Source: Nicotiana tabacum | Taxonomy: Eukaryota > Streptophyta > Magnoliopsida > Solanales > Solanaceae | Direction of reading: 5' to 3' | DNA: 64,000 bases | Assembly (NCBI RefSeq): GCF_000715075.1 | Contig: NC_134096.1 | Span: 63,249,854 to 63,313,853, forward strand | In this document: piece after piece, positions 1 to 12,069 of the stretch | Layout: each line of letters begins with the position of its first letter | Numbering within the stretch: position 1 is the first letter of the stretch | Translations under genes and position numbers: made by a program | The notes under the pieces: model-generated | Seen by the model: only the letters and a program-made list of their open reading frames with translations | The model's database searches: none | What the model was told of the DNA's origin: nothing

Positions 1-1380
1 CTTTACTTATTTTTCTAATTTGTACCAAGTTATACCATGTATCCTTAGAACTACGTATAAATTCAATTCTATCCGTTTTTCGGGTAAACACATATTTAAT
101 TAGGAGTTTTATGAATAAGGAGACTCGAACTAGTCAAGAAACACATTAAATGGTTGCTTCGCCGACAGAGTTTGTTCTTGCAATCCGATAGATGGGTAAA
201 TGAAAAAAGATTCACTACCGCTCGATAATTGCAATTGTGATATCATTTATATTAGCAAATGAAGCTGTTAAAATAGTATGATATAATATCATTTAAGTAA
301 ATTAAATTATTAGGGTTAAAACCTTTACTTTTAACTTTAGGGTCAATAAGAAGTAGGGAGTGTTTCCTTTTAGTGGTACTTATTCGACAATGTATCTTTT
401 AAATTATAGCATAGCTAGTAAAGGAGGTCAAAATTGAGAGATCTTTCACACCAACCTTTCGTGCAAAGTTGATGTCCAACCATTCTATCCGTGGTTGTGG
501 CCTAAAATCATAGATGGATATAGAATATAATTTTGATGGGTTCAATTATTAAAATTTTTAATATTGAACTTATAATATTTTTTGAAATTATAAATTTAAA
601 ATTTGATATATATATATATATATATATATTATGCTCTAGAAAATGACGGATTCACCTTAATCATAAACGATAGATGCGGCAACAACTAGGGGTAGCCGAC
701 TAGATGTCGTCGACATCAGTGGCATTGTCAAAATTTAAATCAATGAGTAGTTGAGTACTCACTAGCAAGCATTTGAGCCATAACTTTTAATGATAATATA
801 TAATTGTAAATTTTGTATTACTATATTTTCCTTAAAAAAAAATAACTTATATATATGTACTGTAGTTGGAGCCCAAGGAAATGAATACACCCCTCACCTG
901 CAACCAAAGGCAACATCGCCATCATCTATTCTTTTCTTCTATTAAGCAAAAGAAGAGTTCCAAAATATATACTAGCATAACCATATTGTAAATGAGATAA
1001 CTACGCGTTAAGCTGCTGACATACATCACCGATCCAAAGATTCTTGCTCTAGCTGTAGATCAATAATTTTTAATTAAATGAGGAGAGGTTTACTTAGTTA
1101 TTTAAGTACGTACTTCAATCTAACTAGTCATAGTATGGTTTATATTTTTCGTTTAACCAAAAGAGAAAGGAAAAATCAAGAGGGAGCTCGTGAGTGACTC
1201 GAAAAGTCAATTCTGTACTCTTATCAGCTGCTCTGGTCCACATTAATTTTTCGATGTTTCAGAGAATTGTTGTCTTTGCCATCTAGTGTATATTAATTAC
1301 TACTCCACTATAGGCAATAGACAGAGGCATTTTGAAATCATGCTTGTCCACATCACAGGGAGACATGGCATGTTGGATAG
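1..1380. other. AT-rich intergenic DNA, no gene seen
   Basis: No reading frame of note and no RNA gene can be supported here on either strand. The stretch is AT-rich and contains an (AT)n run at 606-629. The part around 500-665 (a GGGTTCAATTATT-like word, later a GGATTCACC-like word) weakly resembles the hAT-type MITE at 30136-30331 and may be a decayed relative. No clean ends could be found for it. Confidence 0.6.
606..629. repeat. (AT)n microsatellite
   Basis: Uninterrupted AT dinucleotide run of about 24 bp, read directly from the sequence. Confidence 0.95.
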
Positions 1381-1385
1381 TTTAT

Positions 1386-1605
1386 TGTTGTGATTTATCG
1401 AGAGATTACAGAGAAGATTTTAGGAAGAAGAGGACATAGTCATTGAGAGAGAGGAAGACAAAAAGAATATGTATTTTTTTTATAATTAGTGGAGGCTAAG
1501 TAAATATATTTATACACTACTCGTAAATGTGTAATCTTAACTAACTAATTAACATCTAATAAACCTTTAGATACAAAGACTAAACTGCCCTCACTTTATT
1601 TAACA
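1386..1605 (-). repeat. Copia 3' LTR
   Basis: 220 bp, starting TGTTGTGATTT and ending TTTAACA on the plus strand. It aligns along its length with 6250-6503 but is 34 bp shorter, with differences after the GAAGACAAAAAGAA word and in the TAACTAACTAA stretch. The flank is the target duplication TTTAT. Confidence 0.93.
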
Positions 1606-1613
1606 CTCTCCTC
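1606..1613 (-). promoter_or_regulatory. Copia polypurine tract
   Basis: The minus strand reads GAGGAGAG directly next to the 3' LTR, the expected place for the plus-strand primer of reverse transcription. The assignment rests on position and composition. Confidence 0.7.
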
Positions 1614-4600
1614 AAGCTAGATGGTGGGAAAATATTGATCACACCTAGCTTGAATTTTAAATATTCATGTTGCACTTTGGTTAATCCCTTTATAAGAATA
1701 TCAGCAGGTTGATCTATAGTTGCAACATATTTGGTGATGACAAGTCCCTGTTGAATTCTTTCTCTCACAAAGTGACAATCAATTTCAATGTGCTTGGTTC
1801 TTTCATGGTAGACTGGGTTTGCAGCTATTTGTATAGCTGCTTTGTTGTCACTGTAGATATTGATAGGTAACTGAATCTGTGTATCAACTTCTGTTAGTAA
1901 ATCATACATCCATATGAGTTCAGTTACTGTTGTTGCTAAGCTTCTGTATTCAGCTTCTGCAGAGCTTCGAGATACAATAGTTTGTTTCTTAGATTTTCAT
2001 GAAACTAAGGAGTCACCAACTTTAACTAGGAACCCTGTAACTGATTTTCTAGTCAAAGAGCATGCAGCCCAATCTGCATCACAGAACGCAGTGATTGTAT
2101 TGTTCTGTATACTTGATAGCAAAATCCCTTGCCCTGGTTGACTTTTAACATATTTTACTATCCATGTGTGGTCTTTTGGGCTGTTGAAGGAATTGGCTAA
2201 GAGTTTGAACTCCAAATGCTATGTCTGGTATGGTTACTGTTAATTATAGAAGTTTTCCTATTAGTATTTGATAGGAAGTTTGATTACCTAATATATCTTC
2301 TTCTTCTGAACCTTTTGTCTTACCAATGCAGTCATCATATTGCTTAGAGGTTAATTTGATATTAACATCAATAGGAGTTACTCCTGGTTTGGCTGCAGCT
2401 AGACCAACTTCTGAGATTAGTTCCAAAGCATATTTTCTTTGATGCATAGTTATTCCTTGATTAGATCTAGCAAACTCAATCCCTAAGAAGTATTTGAGCT
2501 CCCCCAGATCTTTCATTTTGAATGCATTCTGCAGTAGGTTTTAGTCTCCTCAATCAATTGTAGACTGTCACCTGTGATTAACATATCATCTACATATACT
2601 AGAATTATAGTAGTACCTTCAGTTGTTTTTCTGATGAATAGGGAATGGTCATACTGACTTTGTTTGAAGTTGAACCTCAGCAAGGCTTCACACAGTTTTG
2701 CATTCCATTGTCTAGGGGCTTGTTTGAGCCCATACAAGGATTTAATAAGTCTACACACAGTGTTATCTCCCTGACTTTTAAATCCCTATGGTAATTCCAT
2801 GTAAATTTCATCAAATAGGCCACCTTAAATAAAGGCATTATATACATCGATTTGATATATATGCCACTTTCTTGTAGATGCTAAGGCAAGAATGGTTCTT
2901 ACTGTGACCATTTTCACCACTAGTAAAAATATTTCTTGATAATCAATGCCCTTTTTTGGCTGTAGCCTTTGGCTACTAATATAACTTTGAACCTTTCAAT
3001 TTCACCCGAGGCTTTGTAATTAATTTTGTAAATTCACTTGCATCCTATAGGTTTCTTGCCTACTGGTAGTGTTACAATGTCCCAGGTATGGTTATTCTCA
3101 AATACTCTTATCTCTTCATCCATTGCTTGTATCCATCTTGGATCTAGGATTGCTTCAGAGTAGTTAGTTGGTTCAGTAACTGATGAGGTTGCAGCTACAT
3201 AGGACTAATATTTAGAGGAGAGATGATCATAGCTGATATATTTGTTTAGAGCATAAGGTACATTTTGATGAATATTGAGAGATACAAAATCTCTCATCCA
3301 GAGTGGAGGATGTTTGTCTCTGCAGGATTTTCTAGCTTCAGTTTGTGGTTGATTATGTATCTTAGTAGTAGTAGATGGTATTTCTTGTGAATTGTGATCA
3401 GTAGTAGTAGATGGTATGTCATGTGTAGGTTATGTATAGAATTCCATTTCTGTATGTGTTGTATGTATGTCTGTATAACGTTCTTCTGTGTTGTACTGAT
3501 TATCTGTTTCACCTCTTTTATTATTGTCACCCTCATTAGTGGTTGTAGATTCTGTTTTGTTCTCAATTAGTATTGTAGGATTATCTAGTTGCATTCTTGA
3601 GTCTGGTATTGTATCAACAAATATTGGTTGAGAGGTGTACTCTTTCTTGATAAAGGGAAATATATCTTCTCTAAATACTACATCTCTACTTATGAAAAAT
3701 GACTTATTTGAAGGATCATACAAGATATACCCATTTTCGACTTCTCAGTATCTCATATGTATGAATATTTTTGCTCTTGGCATTAGCTTGTCATGCTCTT
3801 GTATAGTTTTAGCAATGCAGAGACAGTCCAATATTCTAAGATTCATTAGAGAAGGCTTTCTTTTATATAACCTTTCAAAGGGAGATATGTCGCCAATAAC
3901 TAAGATGGGCATTCTGTTTATTAAGTAGACATAAACTAATATGCAGTGACCCCAAAACTTAATAGGTATTTGTGCTTGAAATCTGATAGCCCTTGTGACT
4001 TTGATGTATGACTCCCAATTCTTTGAATAATTATTCACACACAAAGTTCACAAACTATGTACCATTATCAGTTCTAATTGCCTTTATTATTTTATCAAAC
4101 TGAGTTCTCACATAATTGAAGAAATATTGTATTGAGATACATGCATCAGACTTTTGCTTTAGTAGAAACACCCAAGTCATTATTGAAAAATCATCTACAA
4201 TAGTAACAACATACTTGTTTCCATCCAATGTAGCAATTCTATAAGGCCCTCACATGTCTACATGTATTAGATCAAAAGACATACTACTTTGAATACTGCT
4301 TGTAGGAAATGACAATCTAGCTTGTTTGGCACAAGGACATACCGTACACTTATTTATTCTATTCTTGATAGTCTCAATATCTACTACTAGAAGTAGTAAT
4401 TTTCTAAGTATCTGTGTGGACACATGACCACATATTATATGCCAGAGAATTACATCTGATTTGTCAACTTCAATTATATCATTTTCTATTGTAGTTAAAG
4501 CAACCATTCTGTTCCTTTCAGCTGTGTTAGTATATAGTAGGTATAGGCCACCATCCTCTTTACCAATCCCCTTCACCTTCCCAGTGAAGAGCTCCTGAAA

Positions 4601-4921
4601 CACACAAAAATCAGGGAAGAATGTTGCTGAGCATTGCAACTCTTTGGTTAGCTTAGAAATTGACAGTAGATTATACTTGAATTGAGGAACATAAAACACA
4701 TTTGTTATTGTGTTATTCTCTAATATAGAACTTGATCTTGTATGAGTAACAATTGTAATATCACCATTTGGTAATAATACTTTCTTTGGATTGCTTGTTT
4801 CAGTTACTGTTCTCTTATTCAATAAATTTTTGTTAGACACCATATGGTTTGTTGCTCCTGTATCTATAATCCACTGAACAAGACAATCAGAAACTAATAA
4901 AGCTATATCAATACCTGCCAC
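1614..4921 (-). pseudogene. Copia pol (protease, integrase, RT, RNase H), broken
   Basis: Remains of the polyprotein that processes Gag, integrates the DNA copy and makes cDNA. From its N-terminal (right) side: aspartic protease core IIDTGATNHM near 4850; the GAG-pre-integrase and integrase zinc finger with LWHIICGH and CTVCPCAKQ near 4320-4450; integrase fragments to about 3745; a connector down to about 3000; RT with SLYGLKQAPRQW and catalytic YVDDM near 2575-2750; and the RNase H end with SDNKAAIQIAANP and KHIEIDCHFVRE near 1740-1860. Multiple stops and frame changes separate these parts. The last frame reads through the purine tract into the 3' LTR. The closest named lineage was not resolved. 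Confidence 0.9.
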
Positions 4922-5115
4922 ATTAGTAGCTGAAGTGAATTCGACACATTGGTTTTGTTCAACATTTGAAAAATCTGTTCATACTGTGTTTTTGTGAGAA
5001 CATAGTTCTCAAGGCCTGAGTTCTCTATGTTCAGATTAGAACTTTAAGAACTACCTCCAGTTTTGACATGATCTTGCACATTTGTATTTTGTTCATAATT
5101 GAACATAGGCAGTTG

Positions 5116-6126
5116 TTAATGATCTTGAGTAGTATAGTGATCATTTTCTGGCAGTAGATTAACATTGTATGATGCATTTGTGCCAGCATTTCCTCTTCTT
5201 TTGTTCTTGAAATCTACAGGATATCCCACAATCTTATAACAGTTTTCTTTGATATGCCCCTTCATCTTGCAAAATTCACAGTACAAATTGTAATTTCTTC
5301 TGAACCTTTGGTTCTGATTCTGATCCTTTAACTTTCGAGTACATAGCAACTTCATAATTTCCCATTTACTTGTAGGATTAGAACCCAAGATTTCTGAGGT
5401 TGCAGTAATAAATTTTTGCTCCTCATCACTTACAATTAATGCATATGCCTGATTTATTGTGGGAATATGACTTCTCATCAAAATCTGGCTTCTATCTTGA
5501 GAGTATGAATCGTTTAAGTCCATCAAGAATTGCTATAACATTAACTTCTGCAAGTACACCACAAATTCTCACCCAGATGCAAGTACTAATGACTCAAATT
5601 CTTCCCATAAGTACTTCAGCCTTGAGAAGTAAACTAATACAGAAGTTGTTCCTTGTGATATGGTTGCTATTTCCTTATGCAAATTATAGGTTTTTAATCC
5701 ATCAACCTTGTTGAATCTCTCTGAAAGGTCTTCCCAAACCACCTGAGCACTCGATGCATACATAATTCCTCCAAGAAGTCTTTTTGCCACTGAGTTCATA
5801 ATCCAAGAAAACACAATTGCATTGACTCTTTCCCAGTGATTCCACATCGATTCTGGAAATTTCTCCTTCTTGCATGTACCATCAACCATACCCAACTTAT
5901 TTCTTCATAGCAAGGCCACTCGCATAGATCTAAACCAGATGGAATAGTTCTCAATTCCAGTCAATTGAAACGAAATGATTTGAATATCACTTACATCAGT
6001 AGGGGATAAGAAGAGTGGATGATTATAGTCAATGGTAATTGCTTGATTTCCAACATTTTGATTCACTTGGTCACCAGTGATTTGAATTCCTGGTGTTTGC
6101 CCCAATTTTTCATCAAAAATCGCCAT
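5116..6126 (-). pseudogene. Copia gag, interrupted by stop codons
   Basis: Encodes the capsid-like Gag of the copia element. The start ATG at 6124-6126 begins MAIFDEKLGQTPG. Three open pieces (6126-5905, 5895-5569, 5526-5116) share one frame, so the breaks are in-frame stop codons (at least three), not frameshifts. The middle piece resembles the UBN2-type gag domain of copia elements (a VWEDLSERFNKVDG-type stretch). The last piece holds a CCHC zinc knuckle, CEFCKMKGHIKENC, for RNA binding. Protease follows in another frame, so a frameshift separates the two. It is non-functional as a protein. Confidence 0.9.
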
Positions 6127-6237
6127 TTTTTTGTTGATTCAAGATTTCACGAATCTGGTAATTGCAGTTTTTGACAGAACACAGAAATGAACAAATAAAG
6201 AAGTAGAATCTATAATTTGGATCGAGAAGTAAGCTAA

Positions 6238-6249
6238 GCTATGATACCA
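6238..6249 (-). promoter_or_regulatory. Copia primer-binding site
   Basis: The minus strand reads TGGTATCATAGC immediately inside the 5' LTR. This matches the initiator-methionine tRNA primer site common in plant copia elements (TGGTATCAGAGC) at all but one base. It would prime minus-strand DNA synthesis. Confidence 0.85.
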
Positions 6250-6503
6250 TATTGTGATTTACCGAGAGATTACAGAGAAGATTTTAGGAAGAAGAAGACA
6301 TAGTCATTGAGAGAGAGAGGAAGACAAAAAGAAGCTAAAATTCTGTATTTTTTTAATAATTAGTGGAGGCTAAGTACATATATTTATACACTACTCTTAA
6401 TTTTGCAGTCTTAACTAACTAACTAACTAACCCCCTAATAACTATTAACGACTAATAACAACCTGTAGATACAAAGACTAAACTACCCTCACATTATTTA
6501 ACA
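6250..6503 (-). repeat. Copia 5' LTR
   Basis: 254 bp, the partner of 1386-1605. It directly adjoins the primer-binding site on its left and the TTTAT target duplication on its right. It contains extra bases relative to the other LTR, including a repeated TAAC tract near 6411-6430. Confidence 0.93.
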
Positions 6504-6508
6504 TTTAT

Positions 6509-7141
6509 AACTCAAAATACTTACTTAAATTTTAGTGTTTACACTTATAATTAGACCAAAAATAATTTAACCTTTAAAGTTACGCTCTAAAATGAGAGAT
6601 GAGTCTATATATTATTTAACCTTTTGGTTAAGTGATAAAAATGTATATACAAGATACATGTTTGAATATACGTTCATCGATCGTCAATCAATCATTTATC
6701 GTTGCAGTTCCAAATATGTGAAGTGACTCTTGGTAAATAAAGAAAAAGCAACCCAAAATACAAAAAAAAAGAAGCTTAAGGTGTTCACCCGGAGCGAGGC
6801 AAGCCCGTCTATCCTGATCGGAATAATAAAGACTTGTCCCTTACTTGAATTATTAACTTTGGCATCCTTCCTTTGCTTCGTACTGCATTTTATACACTTA
6901 AACAAATGGAGTGTACTTGTTAAAAAAAATTAAGAAAAATGAAAAGGACAAAGAACCCTACTAAGCAAAAGCCATTGAAAGCTCTAGACAGGCTAGTTGC
7001 CCAAACAAAACTAAAATTTCCTTAAGTTTAAGCATAAACGAAATGGGACAAGTTAGATGTTTATCAATACCCAGAGCTCATTAAATATCAATAAGAAGGA
7101 TAATTCGTCGGTTTGCGGGTATCGTATCGGCTCAACCAACC
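6509..7141. other. Intergenic DNA between two retrotransposons
   Basis: The stretch is AT-rich with no supported gene. Short open frames near 6700-6930 have low-complexity, lysine-rich translations and no recognisable motif. The right edge CAACC is the target duplication of the next element. Confidence 0.6.
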
Positions 7142-7784
7142 TGTTTACCCTTAAAATTGGATAACAATTAAACTTATAATGAGATTCTAAGGACATGTGA
7201 TTTCACGTAATACCAATTGATAAATAAGAAGATTAATAACATAAATGAACTATAAAGTAAAGCAAACCAGTGTTAGAATGAAATTCAGCCCTCGAGTTTG
7301 GATACCCTCGAACTGGTTGATGCAAGAACAATTAGAATATAACAAGCTGATGAACAATATTATAAACGAGAAAGAGAATTATATTGCTTTTATATCTGTG
7401 AACAATAAGTCTTACAAATGATTAGAATCCTCCTTAAAATAGTAGAGGAATTCCACTTATGGTATAATTCTAATTACAGAAGAAAATCCCATGATTAGCT
7501 AATTAACCATTCCTGATTTGATCCGTTCTGAGATTTACGCCATGATCCTCGACCAGTCACAGATATCTCACCTTTCTGTTATTGTGCAATCTTCGTTCTT
7601 TTTCGATGTCTGTCTCATATGGTTTCGATCTCTACTGGCCTCGATCTCGACAAGTATCTCGATTCTGAACTCGGTACCTTATCCTCGTGATATAGTCTGT
7701 TCCATTACGAGGCCTTCCTTAGATGCAACCTCTCGGTCTCGGTCAAGTAGTAAAATTGGGTGGCCCCATTTTTAATCGTATATA
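7142..7784 (-). repeat. Tat-type element 1, 3' LTR
   Basis: 643 bp. The plus strand begins TGTTTACCCTTAAAA and ends CGTATATA, so the terminal CA has mutated. It is the same length as 17809-18451 and differs from it at scattered positions. It belongs to the same family as the LTRs at 21271-21914 and 28862-29506, which lie in the other orientation. Confidence 0.95.
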
Positions 7785-7805
7785 GATAGTCCCCTCATTT
7801 TTTGG
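7785..7805 (-). promoter_or_regulatory. Tat-type element 1 polypurine tract
   Basis: The minus strand reads AAAAAATGAGGGGACTATC up to the 3' LTR. The second copy has the matching word at 28843-28861, also abutting its 3' LTR. Confidence 0.75.
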
Positions 7806-8155
7806 AGTAAAATGACAAGAAACGAATTGAGCCTTCGATTTTCTACCTCGACCTGTCATGACATCATCTTTATGATGTAAGCGACAGGAGTGACCGAACG
7901 TCCCTTTGGTATAATTTCCCAAGTCATTAATGAGTATCAGTTGGTGGTCGGCCACTAGTGCGTTTGAACCATCGCCGTGAATCCAATAAATAGACCCCTT
8001 CCTCATTGATTTAAACTTTACTTTTACTTCCTTCTAATCTCCAAAGCTTTTACATCACTTAAGTTCTTCCCTTTTACAAATATTCAGGTTTTGCTGTTAA
8101 TCCTTTCTCAAACGCCAAGTCCTATTATCTTTCTCTCCTTGAAACTTGCACAAAA

Positions 8156-10704
8156 ATGGCAAAAATATCGAAAACGGTACCACAAAAGAAGGTGTTTCAT
8201 CTTCTTAACTGGCCGGCGGGAAAACACCGATGGAACCCCGTCTTGAAGAATGCATTCCTGGGGGTGCGCACTAAACTCCGATTTCAAGACCGATAAAGCC
8301 TCGTCGATTCCTGGTTGATGCGAGCCAATGTCGAGGTATATATGCTCGATAACTGAGGGATACCTTAAGCAGGTAAAGAAAGACTGCAACTGGGAGGGCA
8401 AAGAGGTGGTGATCCTGACCCTCGAAGAAGAGATCACCACCCATGTGGAAGGGTTTCTAAGTGTATACACTTACCCTTTCACACTGGGCCCCCTCGACCC
8501 AATCATTGTTGATTTCTGCCGTCAATATCGAATAAACCTAGGCCAAATCCATCCTTCCTTTTGGCAAATTGTTATTTTACTCCGATTCTTCGTGAGCAAA
8601 ATCTAGAGGCTCCCTTTCACCCTCGAGCACCTTATGAGATTGTATATCCCCCGCCTCTATCGAGGCGGGTTATTAAAACTCCAACATCGGACTACCAAAG
8701 TGTTTTTCTCGAGGATAGACGAGAGCAAGGATCAAGGCTGTATGGGCTGGTTCGTTCGAGTGAGGACTTCTGACCTAATCCCAGTCGAGAAGATGCCATT
8801 TCCTGAGAAATGGAACATGAATCGTAAGTATCGTCTCACTGTTAGCTTCCATGTATTATTTGTTCCTTTGTCTTTTCTCATCGATGTCTTTTTCCATGAT
8901 GTAGCAGTCGCTTGGATGTCCCATGCAATTCCCGACCTCGAGCTGGGTTTAAAACATGTCCTTGACCTCTACATACACCGAGCGCTCATGGCACGATTTA
9001 TCAGAGGGCCGATGGGAGGCCAAGACTCATGGTAAGCCCCTTTTCCATGTCTTTGATGATTTTGTTAAAGTATTTCTTACTTAATTTCCTTTCATACAGG
9101 CCTTGGCAAAGATGCTTTCATGAGGCCCCTATCTGGTGAGGAGGAGACTTCGATCCTGACACCAAAACCAACGAAGGACAAAAAGAGGAAAAAGACCTCA
9201 ACCTCCGAGGATCCAGAACCTAAGAAGAAGAAGGCTCGTAAGCCGAAGAAGAACATCATCCTTCTGACCGAAGACTTTGTTCGGCGTCTAAGGGAGGAAG
9301 ACGAAGAAGACGACTCTGGGCTGGTGGCCCGAGTGGGAATAAGCACCAAGGCCCCAAAGGCCACTGAATCGGTGAAGGCTGCAGAGACTCCATCTCGAGA
9401 TGAGGGGGTCTTAGGAAGAGACTTTGGCGAAATCCCCGAGTCATCGAGGATTGAAGATGCCTCCCACCATAATGAGCCAACGGTGGGTACGACTGTAGGG
9501 GCTGGTATCGAGGCCCCTCGAGATAGAGAGAACACCCCAAGTGATCCACTTGGGGCAATAGAAATTGGAGGCTCCCCGCTGCTCCCCACATTTTCTAAGG
9601 AGATGATTTAAGAGGCTCGGGCCTTGAATACCCCCTCCATCGAAGGAACCCACGGAAGGGAGGACCCTTTCAGTGATTACGTTACTGGGGTCGAAGATGC
9701 TACTGGCCTGAGCGACTTGGAGGTCTCGAGGAAGGACTCGGGCGAGGCATCAAGCCTTTTCAACGAAGCGCAGCAAGCTCTGAATCGGGTAAGCCTTAAC
9801 TCCCTTTGTTGGTATTACCCTTGTGTTCATTTTTCTCTTCATGTCTAACTTCTTTTCTTCTTTCTGCGTAGGCCTCAGCGCTTCATCGGGAAGCATTTTA
9901 TCAGTCTCGAGCTGAGCTGAGTCGGTACGAGGCCGACATTCAAAGGCTTACCGAGGAGAGGAATGCCCTCAACCTTATCGGTGGGCAAAAAGAAGAAAAG
10001 ACCAAAGACCTTTGAGCCGAGTTGGCCACGACTCACAAAGATCAGACCGACCTGATTGAGCAGGTAATGAAAATCTTAAAAGCTCATGGACTCGATTCGG
10101 GAACGGTGGCTAACATTTCAATCTCACAACTGCAGCAGAAGGTCGAGAGGATAGAGCAGTTTTGCGAGGAGGTCAACATGATGAAGGCGGAGACCCTAGG
10201 GTGGAAAGAAGGTATGGACCGCTTTGCTACAGAAAAAGAGACTACTCGAGCCCAATTGCCATTGGTCAAAAGTCAGCTTCGAGACATGAAGGAGAAAGCT
10301 CGGCTCACGCAAAGAAAATAGAGAAGCTCGAGGCTCGGTTGGCTTCCGAATTTGCAAAGGTCAAATCTGAAACCAAAAAGGCAAAGGCCGAGGAAGATGC
10401 GATCGTGGCCGTCTATCGGGCCGATGCTGAAGCCGCTCAAGTCCAAGCGAGAGAGGCAGCCGAGACTGCTCAAACTCAAACACATTGGATTGCTGAACTC
10501 GCCAAATGCCAATCTCGGAGGGAGACCCTCGAGGAGATCCATGCTCGAGGTTTCGGTCTTACCGATGAGATAATAAAGGCTAGAGAGCATGAAGCTGATG
10601 CTGGAGCGCTGACCTCTTTCGATGATGATGATGACGATGATGATGGTAGCAAGAGCGGGTTCGAGAATGAAGAGGATCTCGATGAAGAAGAAGCTGCGCC
10701 TTAG
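8156..10704 (+). pseudogene. Antisense spliced gene of Tat-type element 1
   Basis: A gene on the strand opposite gag-pol, between integrase and the 3' LTR. The start ATG is at 8156. Three introns can be read from splice signals and reading frame: 8824-8904 (81 bp), 9032-9099 (68 bp) and 9789-9871 (83 bp). The exons encode a GFLSVYTYPFTLGPLDP and RINLGQIHPSFWQIVILL region, as in the plant putative gypsy-type transposon family (Pfam PF04195-like, from memory). A lysine/glutamate-rich linker (PKKKKARKPKKN) and a long coiled coil follow, and it ends in a run of eight aspartates and DEEEAAP. It is broken by a shift in exon 1 (about 8180-8330), a TAA at 9609 and a TGA near 10014. Antisense ORFs of Tat elements are known; their function is not. 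Confidence 0.82.
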
Positions 10705-12069
10705 GAAAATTAGGAATCTTAGGCTTTTTCTTTTTTGATTTTTTGTGTGGACCCTGATCGGTCCTTGTAAATATCTTCGTATATATAAAAGATCTTTTTT
10801 CTGTTTCATTCATACTTTATGAAAATTTTGCTCATAAGTTCGAGGCTTAGGCAACTTGATCGAAGCCGGACTAGTGTAGTCTTAATCGAGTGAGTACTTG
10901 CTCGAACTTGGAGTAGGGTGACCCTTAGGTTTTAATTGAGTGAGGATGATTTCTCCTCCTTTTCGGCTTGAAAATTTTATTGTTTAATCATATAAAATCT
11001 GTTGTACCTTGCATGAAATAAGGGATTTTCTCAAGAGTTAGAACGATTCCGTACCCATTAGGGTTTTCAAGGGTCGATATTATCGAGACCCTTTGTTTCG
11101 TAATGCCTTAGCATAAAATAAAGAATTTGTTCGAGAGTTCGAACGTCTTTGTACCTATTAGGATTTTCAAGGGTCGATATTATCGAGACCCTTAGTAATT
11201 CAGCCGAGGGTAGCCTTTTTAACCTATTTATGAAAATATTCGAAGGCATATTTTATAACGAAAATAGGATGTCTCCGAACCGTGTTAATTTGGCCGTAGC
11301 CTTTAGCTTGGGATTCGCCTTTTGGGCTTGTTCCCCTATTATACTTCACACTTGTTCGAAGTATCAGTCCCCTAGTGGGGTGACCGTAACCTATAAAATT
11401 GAGGGTTGCCTTTTTAAGGTCTTACGATCTCGAGGTTTTAGTAATTCGATCATGTCAATTTTTTGGATGGCAGTCCCCGAGTGCGGGGTTAATTGTTCGA
11501 ACTTTAGTTGTGACTGGCCCTTAAGCCAGTTTCCACAATAAATCACAAGCACGACATTGTAAAGTAAAAAAATTTCTAAGGCATGAAATATTTGGCAAGG
11601 AATAATACGTTTTTCAATAGATTAACATGCGTACATGTTTGTCATTAGGGCTCGAGTAATCTACATAGGCATGGTTCGTTAGACCATTTGACCTTTACAA
11701 AATTTATCTATCGAGACCCTGTCGGCACAAAGTATTTCCTTTGTAACTATCCGGGGGTGATGCCCCCCAGTATTCGAGGTTGATTGTAATGGAGCCTCGG
11801 ATACTATTGAATTGCTCTAAGTTAGCACGAATAATGGTTGCCTCGTTAAAAGCCTCGCCGGAAAAACCTATTTGGGACAAAAAACGGTCTAAGGGAAAAA
11901 GAGTGCAATGCGTGCTTTTAGACCTAAGGACTTTGTGTTTGAAGAATCCTTTAATGTCTTCGATTAAACACCTACAAAATGGTTAGTATAAATTATAAAC
12001 TAAAGTGGAGAAGGTCGTACCTTAGCAGTAATATCGTTTGAGGAGTGATATGTTCCAATTATTTGGTAA
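10705..12069. other. Spacer between antisense gene and integrase in Tat-type element 1
   Basis: No supported gene. The spacer lies at the convergent 3' ends of the antisense gene (plus) and pol (minus), so it probably holds both transcript ends. It contains a two-copy 100-bp tandem repeat (11011-11199) with a hairpin in each unit. AT-rich words after 10730 could serve in 3' end formation, but no signal was proven. Confidence 0.6.
11011..11199. repeat. 100-bp tandem repeat with hairpin
   Basis: Two units begin at 11011 and 11111 (GCATGAAATA and GCATAAAATA). Each contains the identical dyad word AAGGGTCGATA followed closely by TATCGAGACCCTT, at 11069-11093 and 11169-11193, exactly 100 bp apart. 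Flanking bases differ, but the dyad is unchanged. Confidence 0.85.

Larger units (their letters stand above)
1386..6503 (-). mobile_element. Ty1/copia LTR retrotransposon, decayed, minus strand
   Basis: A complete element with two short LTRs, flanked by the perfect 5-bp target duplication TTTAT (1381-1385 and 6504-6508). Reading the minus strand, the 5' LTR is at the right, followed by a primer-binding site (6238-6249), gag, protease, integrase, RT and RNase H, then a purine tract (1606-1613) and the 3' LTR. Integrase before RT is the copia order. Coding capacity is destroyed by stops and frameshifts, so the copy cannot be autonomous. The 3' LTR starts TG on the plus strand, while the 5' LTR has TA at the matching end. 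Confidence 0.95.

Noticed and set aside
6696..6933. Two short frames between the copia and Tat elements
   Set aside because: The overlapping opposite-strand frames are rich in Lys or Phe, without motif or homologue in the window.
9092..9591. Minus-strand serine/proline-rich frames opposite the antisense gene
   Set aside because: They are shadows of exon 3 of the plus-strand gene, which has splice sites and a homologue in element 2.
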